A DNA stretch of 54,355 nucleotides from Planctomycetota bacterium (GCA_030836185.1 JAURQH010000075.1:1-54355), one strand, 5' to 3'. Counted from the stretch's first letter, positions 36,247 through 45,403 are shown. Notes: generated from the sequence alone by a model not told the origin. Translations and numbers: made by a program.

Positions 36247-36938
36247 TTCGACCTCGTTTTCAAATGTTTCTCAATCATGTGTGCGACTTTTTGACCAAGC
36301 AATTGTTGTCCTGCTGATGTCAGATGGACGCCATCGGCGACGATGAGTGTCTTTGTTGTCTCGGCTGATTTCGGAGAGTTGAGCGTTCCATTCAGATCGT
36401 TGACAGGGACTTTCAGATCTACCATCACTTTTCTAGCAATCTCGTTGTACTGTTCGATACTGGCATTCAGTAATTCGTAATCACGACCCGCGCGAACTTT
36501 CGCAGCACGGTCGTCGAAGATGGGCGTTGACGTGGCAAAAATCACCACGGCATCCGTCTTGTCACGAATTTGCTCGACGATTTTTCGTAAATTCGATTCG
36601 TACTCTTCAGGTGAAACCTGAAACTTTCCAGTGGTTTTGAACTTCTTGGTATCGTGAATCCCACAATTGAAATGTACGATTGCTGGCTGCTGTTTGATGG
36701 CCCAGGCATCGAGATTCTTGAGAACATTGCGGCTATCTTGCCCATTTGGTTTGGGACTAAAGACAACCGCCTTTCCCTCGAGTTCTTTGACGACGGTCGC
36801 CGTATAGCGTAAGCGAATGGAATCACCGATGAGCACCACTTTGGGGAGATCAGGACCTTGCTCTTCTTTTTCTTCAGCCTGTGAACTTTGCACAAACATG
36901 CAGAGGATAAGCAGCGACAATGAGGCGAATCGAGTCAT
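36243..36938 (-). CDS. Secreted SGNH/GDSL hydrolase
   Basis: 231 residues from the ATG at 36938, giving a signal peptide (MTRFASLSLLILCMFVQSSQA). SGNH blocks are visible: block I PKVVLIGDSIRLRYT (nucleophile Ser in GDS), block III IVHFNCGIHDTKKF (Gly/Asn-type oxyanion region with an Ile-His-Asp form) and block V VADGVHLTSAGQQLL (catalytic Asp and His). This family contains esterases and carbohydrate acetylesterases. Together with the coupled sialidase-like gene it suggests joint processing of a decorated glycan, for example removal of O-acetyl groups. That last step is inference. The start has no good Shine-Dalgarno. Confidence 0.88.
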   Translation of the reverse strand: MTRFASLSLLILCMFVQSSQAEEKEEQGPDLPKVVLIGDSIRLRYTATVVKELEGKAVVFSPKPNGQDSRNVLKNLDAWAIKQQPAIVHFNCGIHDTKKFKTTGKFQVSPEEYESNLRKIVEQIRDKTDAVVIFATSTPIFDDRAAKVRAGRDYELLNASIEQYNEIARKVMVDLKVPVNDLNGTLNSPKSAETTKTLIVADGVHLTSAGQQLLGQKVAHMIEKHLKTRSK

Positions 36939-37010
36939 GGGAATCTGTTCTGTGAGAGAAATAAAGTCATACGCTTGTTTCACGATACTTCTACAAGATA
37001 CATACAACAA

Positions 37011-37422
37011 GATGATTCCACTTCCGTAATCTCAACCACCCGGTTCACTCACTCAGGAGCGATGGGAAGGTTTCCCTCTTCATTCTGGATGACACAGAAC
37101 TTTGATTTTGAATTTGTGATGTTGCCCACCATCACATTTTAACCGGAGTCGAAGCTGCCTCGAGATCGATTCGCGCGCGGAGGAAAAATTGTTCTCTCAA
37201 CATGAGAAAAAACGAAGCTACGGCGTCAATCTGGGTAAGTGAGTGAGAATTTACGACTGGTATCAATTGGTATCACTTTCCTGATTTTTTCAGTACAAGG
37301 ATCAGTGAATTCCCGAGTACCGATATCCGAAATGAGTGATGATGTCCTGTTTTGGGTGTTCGTTGAGCAATGGAAGCTCTTCAACCTGAGCAGGGTTTGC
37401 AGCTCGCTCAAGGAGGATGACA
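37011..37422. promoter_or_regulatory. Divergent intergenic region before SGNH and autotransporter genes
   Basis: No gene is seen here. The region separates the leftward SGNH operon from the rightward autotransporter gene, so both promoters should lie in it. A dyad (TGTGATG pairing with CATCACA, 8-nt spacer) occupies 37115-37136. The autotransporter Shine-Dalgarno AGGAGG lies at 37411-37416. No convincing -35/-10 pair could be assigned by eye. Confidence 0.55.
37115..37136. repeat. Seven-bp inverted repeat in a divergent promoter region
   Basis: TGTGATG at 37115-37121 mirrors CATCACA at 37130-37136, followed by TTTT. The half-sites look CRP-like, but the spacing is too wide for CRP (12 bases between TGTGA and TCACA, not 6). 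A regulator site or small hairpin is possible. Confidence 0.45.
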
Positions 37423-40400
37423 ATGCCCGGTCGATCTTTTCGATGTATTTGTCTGCCAATATTCGTACTGATGCTATTCGCATCAGTCGCTTCAACAGCA
37501 CAAGCTCAAACGACGATTCAAGTCGGTGGCTTTAATGTTCAATACTGGGATCCGGCCGATGGGGATGCATACGCAATTAATACGACTTTTCTTGCCAATC
37601 AGATAAGTCTGTTTAGTCAGGCAGAGATAGACGCTATGGATCGCGCCTTTCTCTATTGGACAGATGTTTTACAACTTGATCCCGCTGATGCGGACTCTCC
37701 GGTGATGCGTATGATCAATGTGACGTCCGTTCCATCCTTTAACGCAAACGCATTGTCCGTAAATACTGGGGGTAATCACAATGTCATTGACAGGCTTCTC
37801 GGTGGAACACCAGCTCGCGATAATGGGATTGACGGAAGAAACGTCTTTTTCCCAGCTAACATCGGGTTCGGAACGGACGAGATTACTCAGTTTTCAAACC
37901 ATGCGACTTCAATGGAAATGATCGCCATCCACGAACTCGGACACACGTTGGGTGTTGCCACCTACGACCATGCACCATTCTTGGCTGAGGTTTTCATCAT
38001 TGGTGGTACGCATACTTTCACTGGGGCGAATGCCGTCAGTGTGTATGGTGGTTCTGGTATTCCGCTTGCGGGAGATGGAGGACACACAGCAATCCCTTAC
38101 GAGAATATTACGCGAGGGCTCGTTCAGGGATTCGATTTTCGTAACGTGCCACATGCTTCACCCGCCGAGTTAGCAATTTTGGCCGATCTCGGATTCGATG
38201 TTGTTCTGAGTGATAATTTTGGTCGAGCATACTATCAAGACAGCCAGAGTGTGACCGACAACACTAATTATTCTCCAGGAAATCGTTTCGGGATTGGGCT
38301 CTATATTCTCTCTGATAGCAACAATATTATCCAAAATGGTGATTTGACTGTGAGCGGCGATATTGGGACAGGTCTCCGACTTGTTGGAGGAATGGGAAAC
38401 ACAGTCACCATCGGCTCCGCATCCGACGTCATGGTAAGTGGTACGAACGGGATCGGAATATTGGCGAGTGGTGGTGCTTCTCACGACATCGTTGTCCGCG
38501 GCAATGTCTCGGCAACTGGAACAAACGGTACTGGTATTCGATTGGATTTTGGGAACACGTTCATATTCAACAATATCGATTCGAGGAACTATGGTGCCGC
38601 CTTAGTAAACGATCTCGACATTTCGGGAAGCGTTTCCGGTGAAACGAACGCTATTGTCATTTCAAACACTGCTGGTCTTAATCGATTGAACATCATGGAT
38701 GGTACTTCCATTTCAGGAAATATTATCAACAACGCTCTCGTTGATGCTGGTAATGGACTGGTCCGTCCCGAACTTACGTTCGGTTATGAAGCCGATGGTA
38801 ACGGACAAGTCACCGGAACCGCGGACAATGCTTTCAGCTTTACCTACGATGACGACATTGTGGGTTCTACCTTGTTCAACGCGACCTTCGCGGGGGGAAC
38901 AACAAACCTCAATGGCCTGACCAACTTCAATGATGCTGACGTGATGGCTGGAGCCACTCTGGGAACAGCAAGCGGGATGTTCAATTCTGAATCTCTCGAT
39001 TTGATGACAGGAGCAACTTTAAATGTCAGTGGGGGTGGCGTTGTTGATGTGACCAACACAATCAATGCAATGTCAGGCGTGAATGTCGATAATGATTCTA
39101 CATCAATGATCGAAGCGTCGACCTTCAATTTGATGAACGGGGCGACTCTGACCAACAACGGCATGGTGATGACAAATTCATTCACCATCGGAAACAATGC
39201 CCTTATTGGAGGGAATGGAACAATCAGTGCCAATAATCCCATCACCTTGAACGGCACGACCGCTCCCGGAAACAGCATTGGAACTCAAACTTTCAATGCG
39301 GACCTGATCTTCAGTTCGACATCCACAGAGGAAATCGAAATTCAAGCCGCCGCAAATCCGATTCCCGGAACAGATAATGACCTGATTCAGGTCAACGGAT
39401 CGGTGATGTTCAATGGGGGGACCGTCGATGTTCAAGGCCTTCCTCCCGGTGGTGCTTATACCATGGGAGCCACTTATACCTGGTTGCAAACGACCGGTGG
39501 AATCGGTGTGAACACCGCACCTATCCTGACCGAAGACTTGCTGAACTTCCGCGTGATTCCCTTCTTCACATCCAATTCTGCCGGTTTCATGCTGGCGAAT
39601 GACGCCCCTTACCTCAATTCAGCCGTCAACTACAACGAAAGAAACACCGCAGCGTATCTTGATGCGGTGAAACTCAATCTGGCGAATCCACAAATTCAGA
39701 TGCTGCGAGATCAACTTGACACGCTGTCCGGGACAGTCGCTGTTCGGAATGCGTTGAATCAATTGAGTGGCGAGATTTATGGAACCGCGGCCATCTACCA
39801 AATTCAAAGCATGAATCACCTGATGGATGTCTTGATGAATCAAGTGGGACACAATCACGCTCCCAACATTCCTTGTATGAACGAGATTTGGTACTCGGGC
39901 TATGTATCGGATGGACGCGTCAGTAACGATGGTAATGCCAGCACAACTGATTATGATTCTGTCGGTCACATTGTCGGGAAAAGTTGGTGTGTCGGACCGG
40001 AAACGGTCAGTGGTTTCTTCTACAACTATGAAAATCAAAGCGTACGATCTACGGCAGTCCGTTCGGAAGTCGAAACAGACGCCCATCGTCTTGGTCTTTA
40101 CCTGCGTGATCAACGAGGCCTCCTTCATACAACATTCACAGGCTTTACGGGTTGGAATAACCATGATTCGACCAGAAACGTGCGTGTGAATGCTCTCTCA
40201 GAGCAAAATACGGGAGATTATAACGGGTGGACCACCGGCTTCCTGTACGAAAATGGACTCACATTTGGCAACGATACTCTGCATGCACAGCCATTCGGAT
40301 CGCTACAGTATCTCCATGCAGAAACGGAAGACTTTTCTGAAACAGGCGGGGCCGTGACCTCGTTGCGAGTTGATGAAATTCACGCCAACAGCCTTCGTTC

Positions 40401-40692
40401 GAAACTTGGGGGACGATTCAAATTCTTCAACTTCCGTAAACTACTCAGTTTTGATGTTGAAACGGCATGGGTTCACGAAATGGGAGAGACCGCTGCCGAT
40501 TATCAAGTCGGACTCAATAACTCTGCTGGCAACTTCAATGTCCGTGGTGCAGATCTCGGATCAGATTGGGTCAATTTCAGCCCTTCGATGAACTGGATGG
40601 TCGGCCCGTTCCGAAGCTATCTTGAATATCAGGCCGCCTTTGGTGAAGCTTCGATTCATTCAGGCCAATGGGGAACCGAGTTGATCTGGTAA
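37423..40692 (+). CDS. Autotransporter with N-terminal metalloprotease-like domain
   Basis: 1089 residues. AGGAGG directly abuts one ATG (37417) and is six bases from the next (37423), so I take 37423. The signal peptide (MPGRSFRCICLPIFVLMLFA, to about QAQ) is clear. Residues 28-275 look like a zinc protease: HELGHTLGVATYDH (170-183) has HExxH plus Gly, and a following AILADLGFDV as in some secreted metalloproteases. About 275-700 is repetitive passenger rich in Gly, Asn, Thr and Ser (GLRLVGGMGNTVTIGSASDV, LMTGATLNVSGGGVVDVTNT). A helical linker (about 735-790) leads to a C-terminal beta-barrel of about 300 residues, ending in Trp (GTELIW) like outer-membrane barrels. This is a classical type Va layout, to be exported by Sec and displayed at the outer membrane. 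A terminator follows. Confidence 0.9.
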   Translation: MPGRSFRCICLPIFVLMLFASVASTAQAQTTIQVGGFNVQYWDPADGDAYAINTTFLANQISLFSQAEIDAMDRAFLYWTDVLQLDPADADSPVMRMINVTSVPSFNANALSVNTGGNHNVIDRLLGGTPARDNGIDGRNVFFPANIGFGTDEITQFSNHATSMEMIAIHELGHTLGVATYDHAPFLAEVFIIGGTHTFTGANAVSVYGGSGIPLAGDGGHTAIPYENITRGLVQGFDFRNVPHASPAELAILADLGFDVVLSDNFGRAYYQDSQSVTDNTNYSPGNRFGIGLYILSDSNNIIQNGDLTVSGDIGTGLRLVGGMGNTVTIGSASDVMVSGTNGIGILASGGASHDIVVRGNVSATGTNGTGIRLDFGNTFIFNNIDSRNYGAALVNDLDISGSVSGETNAIVISNTAGLNRLNIMDGTSISGNIINNALVDAGNGLVRPELTFGYEADGNGQVTGTADNAFSFTYDDDIVGSTLFNATFAGGTTNLNGLTNFNDADVMAGATLGTASGMFNSESLDLMTGATLNVSGGGVVDVTNTINAMSGVNVDNDSTSMIEASTFNLMNGATLTNNGMVMTNSFTIGNNALIGGNGTISANNPITLNGTTAPGNSIGTQTFNADLIFSSTSTEEIEIQAAANPIPGTDNDLIQVNGSVMFNGGTVDVQGLPPGGAYTMGATYTWLQTTGGIGVNTAPILTEDLLNFRVIPFFTSNSAGFMLANDAPYLNSAVNYNERNTAAYLDAVKLNLANPQIQMLRDQLDTLSGTVAVRNALNQLSGEIYGTAAIYQIQSMNHLMDVLMNQVGHNHAPNIPCMNEIWYSGYVSDGRVSNDGNASTTDYDSVGHIVGKSWCVGPETVSGFFYNYENQSVRSTAVRSEVETDAHRLGLYLRDQRGLLHTTFTGFTGWNNHDSTRNVRVNALSEQNTGDYNGWTTGFLYENGLTFGNDTLHAQPFGSLQYLHAETEDFSETGGAVTSLRVDEIHANSLRSKLGGRFKFFNFRKLLSFDVETAWVHEMGETAADYQVGLNNSAGNFNVRGADLGSDWVNFSPSMNWMVGPFRSYLEYQAAFGEASIHSGQWGTELIW

Positions 40693-40723
40693 GCTGATCG
40701 AAAAATACTTTTGACACCATTCA

Positions 40724-40759
40724 AACGTGGCCGGTATCATTTGCCGGTCACGTTTTTTT
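40724..40759 (+). terminator. Rho-independent terminator of the autotransporter gene
   Basis: AACGTGGCCGG pairs with CCGGTCACGTT (11 bp with one G-T pair, 9-nt loop) and seven T residues follow. It begins 31 bp after the autotransporter stop. Confidence 0.9.
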
Positions 40760-40778
40760 GTTTCAATCATTGCCCCAC

Positions 40779-41238
40779 TTACCCTTCGCGGGCATCCGGG
40801 TGACAATAGCAACTCGCCACGGGTGAGACATCAGATCGCTCCCAAGCTGTCTTCACTTGCATGGTTAGGTCTTTGGCAAGCTGTATCTTGCCCTGCTTCT
40901 CAAGCGACTGTTGTAATCCCAGCAGAGACCAGGCATTGTTCGCATGACGGATCAACCTCGGCAGCTTTTTCGAACGACCGAATAGCTTCATCGTGATTGT
41001 AACCGTAGAGCAGTTGAACTCCTTGATTGAACCAGGCCTGTGCTTCGGGCGAATTCGTGGTGACCTAGCGGGAGTATCCTGTGAAACCGGGATAGCGTCC
41101 GGGTGTTTCAGAGGTCTTCGCGTCAACGGGCTGTGTAGAAACAATCTCTGGGATTTCGGTTTGATCTTCGGCCTTTAGCCAAAGGCTAGTGGCGATCAGT
41201 AATGTGCAACATGCGATGGCGAATCCAGCTTGCTTCAT
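40779..41238 (-). pseudogene. Decayed secreted TPR protein
   Basis: The remnant starts at an ATG (41238) with AAGGGG upstream and a normal signal peptide (MKQAGFAIACCTLLIATSLW). It reads in frame to GRYPGFTGYSR, where a TAG stop (41065-41067) interrupts it. Beyond the stop the same frame continues with VTTNSPEAQAWFNQGVQLLY and GYNHDEAIRSFEKAAEVDP, the first TPR of a known secreted TPR family. Right after it, near 40950, the reading shifts to another frame: NNAWSLLGLQQSLEKQGK and then TAWERSDVSPVASCYCHP, the C-terminus of the same family. A large internal piece is thus missing. Premature stop plus deletion-frameshift make this a clear pseudogene; the intact protein would be several hundred residues. 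Confidence 0.85.
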
Positions 41239-41307
41239 CGGTGTCCCCTTTGGTGAGTCTGTGAATAATCTCACTTAGGGAATAGTAGCAGCTTCTGCTT
41301 CAAGAAG

Positions 41308-42393
41308 TTACTCTGCCGTTTTCGATTTTAATCCACGCCGCACCATGACAACGCACAGCCCGATGATGGCAAAGTTCACGAGAGCCATGATAAGGAACAG
41401 AGAGAAACCGCCGATCTCCCAAGCCATCTTATGATCCTCCAGGAGTAAGTTGAGGTCCAGATGACTGATGCGGATCGCCTCTCGTAAGACAGACATACCG
41501 ATCAATGATAAGAGAGTTCCCACTGTGACGATTGCCAGTTGCGGTCGAGTGGGGCGATTCCGCAAGACCATCGACCAGAGTACGACTTGCAGGATGACTC
41601 CGACAACAGCGATACCGAGATAAATGCTTCCAAATGACCCCAGAATCAACCCTCGCGATAATTCATCCAACTGAAACAGATAGACAACTCCCGCGACCGT
41701 GGCAACAGAGAGTCCTCCCAACGCAGCGCGTCCGAGTCGGCGTTCTTCGACGCGGGTCTCCCCATTGTCTTGCGCCGACAATTGCCAGGCAGCCATGATG
41801 CACATCGTGGGAACAGCGCCACCAGCCCAGATGCACACTCGCAATGTAACTTCTATTGAGGAGATCGCGATATTGCCGGATTCATAAATCTCTGGCCAAG
41901 TTGACTGATGCATTGAGATGAGATGGTTGGCGGTCCAGCAGAAACCAACGAACAAAAAACTTGCCGCAATAAACACAGCGATCAATGTTCGAACGGGGAA
42001 TGACCATGTCGAGTAACGCCGACTTTTCACCAGATAGAGCAGATAAAATGCGACAATCAAAATGGGAATCACGACCATCCATCGCCACCACAACAATAAG
42101 TTTGCCGTATAAAACGCGGTCGGATAAACAATTTGCACGAACAGCAGCGGTGCGACACCGGCAGTGATGGCCGCACTTAATGCGAAAGGCATCCAGTCTC
42201 TCAAAATGGCCGCCAGTGGTTGAAAAGTGCGCGGAGTATCGCCCGCGCCGGGAACAAGATTGCACCACGCCAGATATCCCGATCCCGCCAGCACATAGTG
42301 CATCAATGCTTGATGTAGTACGAACGTGAGCACATATAGCACAAGGTAAAAGGCAGTCGGTGTTGGAAAGCCGAACGGGAAGACAGAATCCAT
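41308..42393 (-). CDS. CydA-like second membrane subunit (CydA'-like)
   Basis: 361 residues with about nine transmembrane helices and no CxxCH. The first helix reads FYLVLYVLTFVLHQALMHYV, LAGSGYLAWC, and lines up with the first helix of the gene just upstream (IVHVFLAQFAVGGGILLCYF), His27 matching that protein's His26. The following helices also run parallel (GVAPLLFVQIVYPTAFYTAN against GVAIWFTAIQVSAGTIGAMV). The two subunits are thus distant paralogues. Its ATG directly abuts the stop of the upstream gene, so it is co-translated. Together they resemble a two-subunit CydA-family oxygen reductase of the CydAA' kind rather than CydAB; the electron acceptor cannot be proven from sequence. Confidence 0.72.
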   Translation of the reverse strand: MDSVFPFGFPTPTAFYLVLYVLTFVLHQALMHYVLAGSGYLAWCNLVPGAGDTPRTFQPLAAILRDWMPFALSAAITAGVAPLLFVQIVYPTAFYTANLLLWWRWMVVIPILIVAFYLLYLVKSRRYSTWSFPVRTLIAVFIAASFLFVGFCWTANHLISMHQSTWPEIYESGNIAISSIEVTLRVCIWAGGAVPTMCIMAAWQLSAQDNGETRVEERRLGRAALGGLSVATVAGVVYLFQLDELSRGLILGSFGSIYLGIAVVGVILQVVLWSMVLRNRPTRPQLAIVTVGTLLSLIGMSVLREAIRISHLDLNLLLEDHKMAWEIGGFSLFLIMALVNFAIIGLCVVMVRRGLKSKTAE

Positions 42394-43809
42394 CTACTCG
42401 TCTCCCCCCGTCAATGTTTCGTACTGCTTGTAGTTCCCCGGTTTGGTTCCCGCTTCATCGAGCCAGGTTTGAATCTGTTGAATCACGATGAGTTGTTTGG
42501 ATTCGTCCCAAGCCTTGGGAGTTCCATCATGGGACCAGCGAAGAAATTGCACCAACGCTTCGAGTTCTGTTGCTGTTCCTGCGAAGGGGGGCATGAAAGG
42601 TTTTGTTTGTTGCAACTTGGCCATGTTCATTCGCATCTGATCAGCGTCCCATGTACTGGTGAGATGAGTCACGCCGTTCGTTCCCGAAACAGTATGGCAG
42701 ACGGCACATTGTCGGCGAAATACTTTGGCGCCATCTCGGAGTTGCTCGTTGGGGAACGTGAGGGTTGTCTTCAAAGGATAGGGATCATCGGCCAGGCAAC
42801 CCACCTCTCGTAAGCGAGCCACATCATCTGGTCGAATGGAATTGGAATAGAGAACCTGCCGAATCGAGAATGGCTTGCGCGCGCCCTCGCGAACAAACTC
42901 TCCTCCCGCCGTGGCACCAAACGCCAAGATCAAGAGCAGCGTCGCGGTTACCCCGTTGATGAAGAGATTCTTGATAACCAGTCCAATTATGGTGTACGAA
43001 CCAATCAGTAAAGATGAGCCAATTGAGATACTCAAGAATAACATCATGGCCGGACTGCCCCCCAACACCCAACTGCGACTGTCGCCCGGCATGACGGCGA
43101 GAAACCAGACGCCGAGGAGAGGCATTAACATCATTGGAACTAACAGCAACGAAGCTTTGTGAATCAATTTTGCTTTCGCCTGACGATCAATCGACATTAA
43201 ATTGATGACCACGCATGCCGCCAACGCTGCCAAGGTCACAGAAACGACCGTGCGGAACAGTAAGCTCGGCCAGAAACTGGGATTGAAGAATCCATCAGCG
43301 ACACTCTTGGTTTGTAACCAGTTCCCCGACGTCAATTGCCAGGAAAGAATGCCGTTAATCAGAAACAGACTCATCCAGGCGGCGAACGCATAGATTCCCA
43401 GTAGCCAAATTGAAATACGATCAGAAAGCCGGTCCTGATAACGATAGAAGCAGTAACCTGCGGAAATTTCGAGACAAAAGAACGTCCATTCGGTCGCCCA
43501 CAGCCAATGAAAGTTAAGCACCATCGCGCCGATGGTTCCCGCCGACACCTGAATCGCGGTAAACCAGATCGCGACACCGGTTAAGGCTCCCAATACGAAA
43601 CTGATGAGGACCAACACTTTGAAATAGCCATCGACGAACTTCCCGGCATTCTCATTTCTACCAGTCATTTTCAGCCATTGGAAATAACAAAGCAGAATGC
43701 CTCCACCGACGGCAAACTGCGCAAGAAACACATGCACGATGGCGACCATCCCCATCACCAGACCGGGCATGATTGGTCCGTAATCGTTAATGGGATAAAT
43801 TTCAGGCAT
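42394..43809 (-). CDS. CydA-like subunit I fused to cytochrome c
   Basis: 471 residues; the ATG at 43809 has AAGGAG seven bases upstream. The N-terminal ~330 residues hold eight to nine helices of the cytochrome bd subunit I type: GMVAIVHVFLAQFAVGGGIL (His26), NFHWLWATEWTFFCLEISAG and YAFAAWMSLFLINGILSWQL. These match CydA segments around the heme-ligand and W-x-x-x-N-x-W-M-Q region. The long quinol-binding loop of CydA is not apparent. The C-terminal ~110 residues form a c-type cytochrome: RRQCAVCHTVSGTNG with CAVCH at 368-372 and FMPPFAGTATELEALVQFL supplying a distal Met candidate. So electrons could enter via heme c instead of quinol. The partner gene follows without a gap. Confidence 0.83.
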   Translation of the reverse strand: MPEIYPINDYGPIMPGLVMGMVAIVHVFLAQFAVGGGILLCYFQWLKMTGRNENAGKFVDGYFKVLVLISFVLGALTGVAIWFTAIQVSAGTIGAMVLNFHWLWATEWTFFCLEISAGYCFYRYQDRLSDRISIWLLGIYAFAAWMSLFLINGILSWQLTSGNWLQTKSVADGFFNPSFWPSLLFRTVVSVTLAALAACVVINLMSIDRQAKAKLIHKASLLLVPMMLMPLLGVWFLAVMPGDSRSWVLGGSPAMMLFLSISIGSSLLIGSYTIIGLVIKNLFINGVTATLLLILAFGATAGGEFVREGARKPFSIRQVLYSNSIRPDDVARLREVGCLADDPYPLKTTLTFPNEQLRDGAKVFRRQCAVCHTVSGTNGVTHLTSTWDADQMRMNMAKLQQTKPFMPPFAGTATELEALVQFLRWSHDGTPKAWDESKQLIVIQQIQTWLDEAGTKPGNYKQYETLTGGDE

Positions 43810-43974
43810 CGTCTCACTCCTTGTCATTAAATATAGAGTGAAACTTGCTTTTCGCAACAACGTGACTCGGGGCTCTCACCTCTTTCTCAAAAAGAGGAAT
43901 TCATGTTTTCAACGTCATAGTCACTTCACGACACTGTTCTCGACCTTGAGACTCGAACACTGCAATTGCATGTA

Positions 43975-43997
43975 AGCAACCATAGAAATTGGTTGCT
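43975..43997 (-). terminator. Possible weak terminator at the ceramidase stop codon
   Basis: AGCAACC and GGTTGCT form a 7-bp stem with a 9-nt loop that includes the stop codon. No T-run follows, so activity is uncertain. Confidence 0.35.
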
Positions 43998-45403
43998 CAC
44001 TTGAGCGATTCCAGCATCTCCAATTGGGTCTCGCGAATTTTGCGCTCGGCATCGACTTCCAGAAAACTCGAGCGCGCGGGCCACGTTTCGTAGCCTCCCA
44101 ACTCGTGCTGTTCTCGGGGAGGGAGATAGCCGCCGTACCCATTCGCCAGTTCGATGTGGATCGTCTTCGGATGTGGTGACGCTTTTTTGAGTGCGAGTCC
44201 CGATTCGGCGAAGACTTCGCAGGGGGCCGACGCGATCGCCAAGTCTCCAATACGGATCGCTTGCAATTTGATCGTTGTCGTTTCGGGATACTTACTTAGA
44301 TGCATTGTTTCATTCGCATAAATCCGCGACCAACGATGCGGCGTCTTGGCATCAGGATCGGCAAGAATCCCTTTGGCCCATTCCACTCGTTCGGCAGAAG
44401 GCTTGCGAACGTGAAGCGTCAACGGTTTCTGAATCATGGCGATGTCGAGATCTGAATTGTGAGGAAGTTCTTCGATCAGTTTGACTGTTTTGTCTGCCAT
44501 CATACGACCGTAATATTGCATGCCTTCAAAGGGTTGAAACTTGCGACCCTGATTTTGGAAGGCTCCCGTGTTGCCGCTCGTGCCGTTTGACATTAAACCA
44601 ATCGCAGGAAGTTTCCCTGTGGTCGAAAGTTTCGCCTGAATCTGTTCCGAAAACTGACCGAAATAATCGGCGCTGACCAAGCCGCGTCGATAGCCGCCAC
44701 AATAATGGACGCTGAAGTTACCTAGTACGGCAATCTGATCTCCTTGATGGTCTTGCACAGAGATCACGGAGAATTCTGGATCGACGGGTCCAGCAGGTTT
44801 GATGACAGCCGATGACTTTCCGGCGACCGATTTGATTCGTTCCCCAGTTTCTCCAAAGGGATTCGGCTCCACGCTTCCCGGCTCACAGAGGAAACGGCGG
44901 CAGGCGATGAGACCCTCCAGTTGAAACGAGCCGTGTCCCAGTTGTGCGGGAACCAGATTCTTTTCCGCTTGTAGAACTGCCTGAGCGATCTTTTGTGTCG
45001 CATCGCGATGGTACTCGTCGTCAATCGGATTGGTCCCGATATGAATGAGACGCGGTGCGGCGTGAGTATGCGTTGCCGCCATTAACATCCGGTCGGTGGG
45101 GAAACCGGTCTGCTTGTGAACGATCTGCTTCGCACCATCAAAGACTTCTTCTGCGACCATACAGGAATCGACGATCACGATGGCAATGCGCGTCGTACCG
45201 TCATCGAGAACCAGCGCGCGGGCATGTAGCCGATCATGAATCGCCGAGACGGGACCGTTCTTGCTGATCGATCCATCCAGAGAAACACCGGGAGGAGGCG
45301 TGATATCGACTTTAGCGGCTCCCGCGCGAAGTTCGCCTGCAGACGCACTGCCATTGAGCAACAAGAGTGATAACAGGAACGTTGAGATAAGTATTTTTTT
45401 CAT
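43997..45403 (-). CDS. Secreted neutral/alkaline ceramidase-like hydrolase
   Basis: 468 residues from the ATG at 45403, opening a signal peptide (MKKILISTFLLSLLLLNGSA). The mature protein begins with ELRAGAAKVDITPPPGVSL, the hallmark of the neutral/alkaline non-lysosomal ceramidase N-terminal family. RMLMAATHTHAAP holds the conserved metal-binding His residues, NFSVHYCGGY and LMSNGTSGNTGAF follow, and FAESGLALKKASP precedes the GYGGYLPPREQHELGGYE end motif. The C-terminal ceramidase domain is absent, as usual in planctomycete copies, so ceramide hydrolysis is not assured. It begins 7 bp after the sulfatase stop, so the pair is an operon; perhaps both act on one glyco- or sulfolipid, which is inference. 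Confidence 0.88.
   Translation of the reverse strand: MKKILISTFLLSLLLLNGSASAGELRAGAAKVDITPPPGVSLDGSISKNGPVSAIHDRLHARALVLDDGTTRIAIVIVDSCMVAEEVFDGAKQIVHKQTGFPTDRMLMAATHTHAAPRLIHIGTNPIDDEYHRDATQKIAQAVLQAEKNLVPAQLGHGSFQLEGLIACRRFLCEPGSVEPNPFGETGERIKSVAGKSSAVIKPAGPVDPEFSVISVQDHQGDQIAVLGNFSVHYCGGYRRGLVSADYFGQFSEQIQAKLSTTGKLPAIGLMSNGTSGNTGAFQNQGRKFQPFEGMQYYGRMMADKTVKLIEELPHNSDLDIAMIQKPLTLHVRKPSAERVEWAKGILADPDAKTPHRWSRIYANETMHLSKYPETTTIKLQAIRIGDLAIASAPCEVFAESGLALKKASPHPKTIHIELANGYGGYLPPREQHELGGYETWPARSSFLEVDAERKIRETQLEMLESLK

Noticed and set aside
37115-37136. Canonical CRP site
   Set aside because: Half-sites resemble TGTGA/TCACA, but 12 instead of 6 bases lie between them.
40779-41144. 121-codon open frame taken as an intact gene
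   Set aside because: Only its second half resembles a protein family (a TPR-protein C-terminus). The signal peptide and first TPR are in another frame, so it is part of a pseudogene.
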